DNA of 42,073 nucleotides from assembly GCA_002338715.1 (NCBI GenBank), contig DDIR01000140.1, positions 1 to 42,073 on the forward strand. Direction: 5' to 3'. Positions 38,346-42,073 of the stretch are shown here, in pieces. The notes beneath the pieces were generated by a model, which saw nothing but the letters and a program-made list of their open reading frames with translations, had not been told where the DNA came from and made no database searches. The stretch comes from Phycisphaerales bacterium UBA1845. GTDB taxonomy: Bacteria > Planctomycetota > Phycisphaerae > UBA1845. The number at the start of each line of letters is the position of its first letter. Within the stretch, counting starts at the first letter, position 1. The translations under genes and the position numbers were made by a program.

Positions 38346-40652
38346 TCAGCGGCGGATCCGGCGTGATTGGATGATGGCGCGGGCTTGGTCGCGGTAGAGG
38401 GTCGCCAATCGGGCGACGATTGGGTGGGGGTCTTCAGCCAGTTTCTCGAGGACGGGATAGAAGACGGGCCCCTGTTTTTTGGCGAAGTATTCGACGGCTA
38501 GGAGCCTGACGAGCCAGTGAGGGTCGGAGATAAGCGGGGTGGCGGCTTGGATGGTGTCGGGGTTGATGGGCAGGCGTGTGAGGACCGCCAAAGAGCGGGC
38601 GCGAACGAATGGACTGGGGTCGCTCAGGGTCGTGAGGGTGTCTTTTGAGACTTCGTTGGGGTCGACGGGCTGGGCGAGATAGGTCTGGGGTTTTCGTTTC
38701 ATGGATTCGCGGCGTTCGAGGATGAGTCCGACGAAAGATTCGGTGGCAAGGAGTCGTTCGGATTCGTTGGTGGAGACGAGTTGCTTGCGAAGTTTGGCGA
38801 GTCCTTCCTCGGTTGCATCGATGGGCGTCCGCATGAAGGGGGCGTCGGTCGGTTGAATCACGGGGTAGCGCGAGACGACGAGTCCGTTTTCGTTGACGAC
38901 GGGGTCGAGGATGAATCGCGCATGCATGTCGCTGCGGCGCTGGGGCTGCGACTTTAAGAACACATCTCCTCCGGACTGCATCAGCGATTGTTCGACGCTG
39001 CGGGTTTCGCCGGGTTTGAGGTTGGCGCCACCGGGAATGTCGATTGTCAGGTAGTTGTCCAGCGGCGCGTCGATGCGCAAATCGGTGAGCAATGAGACGG
39101 CGACTTGCGGGTTGAGCATTCGATTGCTGCCGAGGACGATGGGCTTGTTGCCCTTGTTTTGCAGGGTGATTGTGGCTGACAACGGTTCGCCGAACTTGAT
39201 GATGTGGTTGCTGAGTTGCACTTCGAAGTTGATGAACTGGGTCGGGTCGTTGGCGAAGACAAGGGGGTATTCGTCGAATGAGCTTAAACGTTTCTTTGCG
39301 GCTGACAGGTCAACCGGCGGTGAGGCGGCGACGTTGAGTTCTTCAAGGGCGCGGTTGATTTCATCGTGGAATTCGGACGGGCGTTTCGCGGCGGCTTCCA
39401 GTGTCTTGACGGCAGAAGATTGATCACCGAGTGCTTTTTGGGCATTGGCCCATGCGAGTGCGGACTGGGCGTCGATGTCGGGGACGGTTGAGAAGATTTT
39501 GTTCGCCTCTGCATTCAATCCGGCAGCAACATAGCCGCGGGCGAGCAGCGTTCGAGCGGATGGATTGGCTGGTTCCTTTTCGGTAGCGAGTTTGGCGTAG
39601 CGGACGGCGCGCTGCGCGTCGGGTTGAACGTCGAGGAAGTATTGGGCGATGGTGAAGCAGGTGGCCGCATCAGCCAATCGCGGGTTGGTTTCCCAATCGC
39701 GGAATCGGTTGGTGAGTTTGCTGGATTCGGATTCGGCGAGTTCGGAGCGACCTAGCTTTCGGGCCGCACGGATGATGACGAACGATGCCGGTGCGTATTG
39801 GGGTTCGGCGCTGAGGACTTCCTGAGCAAGGGCGATTGCCTTTGCGAATTCCCCTTTTTTCAAGTGGATTTCGGCGATTTCGGTTTGGATGGGGGCTGGC
39901 GGTTGTGCGCCGGTTTGGTTGACCCAGATCGACGCAGCGCGGTTTAACCAGGTGGTGGCTTCTTCGTACATGCCGCGTTGTTTGAGATACGTTCCGAGTT
40001 GCCAGCGCAGTTGCATGGAGCCGGGGTCGACGGCGATGGCTTTCAGCATCAGGTCGACCTGGGTTTCCGGATTGTCGACGCGGTTCTCCAGCTTCGCGAG
40101 GAACAAGTGGGCTGACAGATTGTACGGGGCGATGTCGATGGCGCGGCGCGCGTGGGCTAGTGCGGCATCGTGGTCGCCTTGTCCATCCTGGAGGGTGGCG
40201 ATGTGCAGTTGGATTTCGCTGGCAGCGTCGGCTGGGATTTGGGGACGGGCGAGATACGCATTGCACAGGTCGATGCGCTCTTCGATTTTCTGCAGGTTGT
40301 CGAGTTCGGTGTTGAAGATCGTGAGAAGAGCGGGCGCGTCCTGGGGATTCTTCTCGCAATATTGTTTCAGGTTCTTGATGGCGTCGTCATTTCGGTTGAG
40401 TCGCGAGAGCAAATCAAATCGCCAGCGGTAGGCTTCTGCCAGTTCCGGTGAAAGTTCGGTGGCTGCATCGAGCCAGACGAGGATGAATTCGGCGTCGGCG
40501 GGTTGCGGGTTGGTGACGGCGGCTCCGTGGGCTCGTCCGTAGTCGATGAGCCATTGCCCGTCGGAAAGATCGGCGCGGGCGGTGGCGGTCAGTAGCGCGC
40601 TGGTGAGCAACGCGAACACGCTATGAAACATCATATGGGTGGTGTTTTTCAT
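38346..40652 (-). CDS. Secreted TPR protein with HEAT-like C-terminus
   Basis: 768 aa with a signal peptide ending near ATARA (position 27). Residues 45-450 are tetratricopeptide repeats of helices (for example AEAYRWRFDLLSRLNRNDDA, AHARRAIDIAPYNLSAHLFL, AIAVDPGSMQLRWQLGTYLK). Residues 480-620 form a beta-rich region (FEVQLSNHIIKFGEPLSATI, TLQNKGNKPIVLG). The last 130 contain alpha-helical HEAT-type repeats (DPSPFVRARSLAVLTRLP, DPHWLVRLLAVEYFAKKQ). It probably acts as a protein-binding scaffold outside the cytoplasm. The insertion element's right end is 6 bp from its stop codon, so the coding region is intact. Confidence 0.88.
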   Translation of the reverse strand: MKNTTHMMFHSVFALLTSALLTATARADLSDGQWLIDYGRAHGAAVTNPQPADAEFILVWLDAATELSPELAEAYRWRFDLLSRLNRNDDAIKNLKQYCEKNPQDAPALLTIFNTELDNLQKIEERIDLCNAYLARPQIPADAASEIQLHIATLQDGQGDHDAALAHARRAIDIAPYNLSAHLFLAKLENRVDNPETQVDLMLKAIAVDPGSMQLRWQLGTYLKQRGMYEEATTWLNRAASIWVNQTGAQPPAPIQTEIAEIHLKKGEFAKAIALAQEVLSAEPQYAPASFVIIRAARKLGRSELAESESSKLTNRFRDWETNPRLADAATCFTIAQYFLDVQPDAQRAVRYAKLATEKEPANPSARTLLARGYVAAGLNAEANKIFSTVPDIDAQSALAWANAQKALGDQSSAVKTLEAAAKRPSEFHDEINRALEELNVAASPPVDLSAAKKRLSSFDEYPLVFANDPTQFINFEVQLSNHIIKFGEPLSATITLQNKGNKPIVLGSNRMLNPQVAVSLLTDLRIDAPLDNYLTIDIPGGANLKPGETRSVEQSLMQSGGDVFLKSQPQRRSDMHARFILDPVVNENGLVVSRYPVIQPTDAPFMRTPIDATEEGLAKLRKQLVSTNESERLLATESFVGLILERRESMKRKPQTYLAQPVDPNEVSKDTLTTLSDPSPFVRARSLAVLTRLPINPDTIQAATPLISDPHWLVRLLAVEYFAKKQGPVFYPVLEKLAEDPHPIVARLATLYRDQARAIIQSRRIRR

Positions 40653-40790
40653 GGTCGGCTGACGTTTGTACCGGTCCGGACAAAGGTTGGCAAGCGGTGA
40701 TTGGAATGTGAAGCGCGCGACAAGTTATGCCCTTTGAATACGCGGGAAAGTTGCGTTCGGTTTCACTTGGCGTTTGGTTTTGAGTTGTGC

Positions 40791-42073
40791 ATGGTGAATC
40801 AGCAAGAGGGGATAGCGACGGTTGCGGCGAAGGCGAAGTGTTTTGTGCCGCTTTTGGAATATCAGCGTGAGGATGTTGAGAGCAGCGATCGGTTTCGCTG
40901 GAACTGCTGGTCGCGGCAGACGGGCAAGAGCTTTACGAAGTCGCTTCGCCGGGTGCTGCGGGGGGTTTTGCGGCGGCGGAACCAGGTGTTTCTGTCGGCT
41001 GGCGAGCGGCAGAGTCGGGAGTTGATGGCCAAAGCAAGGCAGCATTGTCAGGTGCTGAAGATCGCGACGGAACTGGTGGACAGCGACTACTTTTCGGGGA
41101 CTTCGTTCAAGCAGTTGGAACTGCGGTTGCCGGGGGGCGTGAAGGTCATCGGGTTGCCGGCGAATCCGCAGACGGCGCGGGGGTTTTCGGGGGATCTGTT
41201 TCTCGATGAATTCGCGATGCACGCCGATGATCGCGAGATTTGGGCGGCGATGTTTCCGACGCTGCTGCGGGGTGATGGCGAGTTGGATGTGGCGTCGACG
41301 CCGAAGGGAATTGCGAACACGTTCGCGCGGTTACGGGACAATCCGGAGTTCGGACATTCGACGGTGACGCTGCCCGACGCGGTTGCGCAGGGGTTGGATG
41401 TCGATATCGATCAACTGCGTCGCAGCATGGGCGACGAGCAACTCTTTCGGCAGGAATTTCTCTGCGAGTTTATTGATGAGAGCACGGCATTTCTAACGCA
41501 TGCGCAGATCGGTGCGTGCGAGGATGCAGGGTTGGATCGTCATACACCGGTATCGGTGTTGGCTGCGGAGAAGGAGGATCTGTTTGTTGGCGTTGACATT
41601 GGTCGGCGACACGATCTGACGGTGGTCTGGGTGCTGGCGCGGCGCGGGGATGCGTTGGTGACACGAAGTGTCATTGAGATGCGCGGCGAGACGTTTCGCA
41701 GTCAGTCGCAGCGCATTGGGGAGGTGCTTTCGCTGCGCAATGTACGACGGTGCTGCATTGATGCGGGCGGGATTGGGATGCAGTTGGCCGAGGCCGCGCA
41801 GGAGGATTTCGGGCGACACAAGGTTGAGTGCGTGACGTTTACGGCTGGCTTGAAGACCGAGATGGCGTCGCGCTTGCGGATTGCGGTGGAGGATCGGGCG
41901 ATTCGGATCCCGGCAGACGAAGCGATTCGCAACGATTGGCACAGTTTGGAGCGGCGGGTCAGTCCGAGCGGGCGGATTGTGTTGGATTCGTCGCGGCGCG
42001 AGGGGCATCACGCGGATCGGTTTTGGGCGGCAGCGCTGGCTGTGCATGCCGCGGCTGACGATCCGGGCGCGGC
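40791..42073 (+). CDS. Phage-type terminase large subunit, truncated by window edge
   Basis: Open from the ATG at 40791 to the edge, 427 codons without a stop. ATPase domain: Walker A-like WSRQTGKSF (about 40-48), Walker B DLFLDEFA (about 132-139), coupling motif VASTPKG. Nuclease domain: GVDIGRRHDLTVV with the first metal-binding Asp, then CCIDAGGIG. These belong to terminase/gp17-like packaging motors that pump DNA into a capsid and cut it. An 18-residue lead before the ATPase suggests a complete N-terminus. No portal or head gene is in view. It may be the start of a prophage, a lone or domesticated terminase-like gene, or a satellite. Confidence 0.9.
   Translation, partial: MVNQQEGIATVAAKAKCFVPLLEYQREDVESSDRFRWNCWSRQTGKSFTKSLRRVLRGVLRRRNQVFLSAGERQSRELMAKARQHCQVLKIATELVDSDYFSGTSFKQLELRLPGGVKVIGLPANPQTARGFSGDLFLDEFAMHADDREIWAAMFPTLLRGDGELDVASTPKGIANTFARLRDNPEFGHSTVTLPDAVAQGLDVDIDQLRRSMGDEQLFRQEFLCEFIDESTAFLTHAQIGACEDAGLDRHTPVSVLAAEKEDLFVGVDIGRRHDLTVVWVLARRGDALVTRSVIEMRGETFRSQSQRIGEVLSLRNVRRCCIDAGGIGMQLAEAAQEDFGRHKVECVTFTAGLKTEMASRLRIAVEDRAIRIPADEAIRNDWHSLERRVSPSGRIVLDSSRREGHHADRFWAAALAVHAAADDPGA

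Overview
The window looks like a chromosomal segment of a planctomycete, most likely a member of the Phycisphaerae. The evidence is the type of secreted proteins: a PEP-CTERM protein, a paralogue ending in a planctomycete-style dockerin-like calcium-binding tail, a pseudopilin with a GFTLVELLVVVSIIALL N-terminus, and many lipoproteins. MoxR/DUF58/BatA genes and an NtrC-type regulator fit as well. This assignment is inferred from gene content only; there is no rRNA in the window.

Layout, left to right. 1-1005 (minus): ECF sigma factor and its zinc-binding anti-sigma factor, the latter cut by the window edge. 1.4-3.4 kb (plus): a small membrane protein, a heme-oxygenase-like protein, a near-consensus sigma-54 promoter and a membrane protein. 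3.6-7.2 kb: two tandem secreted paralogues with different C-terminal tails, then a pseudopilin. 7.5-11.7 kb: MoxR ATPase, DUF58 protein, a 28-codon coupling ORF and a BatA/vWA membrane protein. 12-20 kb: CAP-domain lipoprotein, aminotransferase, TlpA-like thioredoxin, PQQ-propeller protein, and a pair of lipoproteins, one of the SUMF1/FGE family. 20.2-21.9 kb: purH. 21.9-22.2 kb: an orphan CdiI_2-type immunity gene. 22.3-26.4 kb (minus): an outer-membrane barrel protein, a 55-aa lipoprotein, and an NtrB-like kinase with a sigma-54 activator.

26.65-27.4 kb holds no convincing protein gene. It looks like one transcription unit for a structured RNA of about 720 nt, with a promoter, many hairpins whose loops repeat GAGAGA, and a strong intrinsic terminator. 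I consider this the best candidate for an undescribed system. 27.5-30 kb is an accessory zone of small, possibly immunity-type genes and a DinB protein, separated by copies of a palindromic repeat. 30-36.1 kb (minus) has an SGNH-hydrolase-like lipoprotein and a likely murQ - sodium/solute symporter - GHL10 glycoside hydrolase operon, which suggests uptake and recycling of cell-wall sugars.

36209-38331 is a complete 2.1-kb insertion element of the IS1 superfamily, with 17-bp perfect terminal inverted repeats and a 9-bp target duplication. Besides a frameshifted transposase it carries three passenger genes and a divergent promoter/operator region. Beyond it are a 768-aa TPR/HEAT protein and, at the right edge, a phage-type terminase large subunit that runs out of the window.
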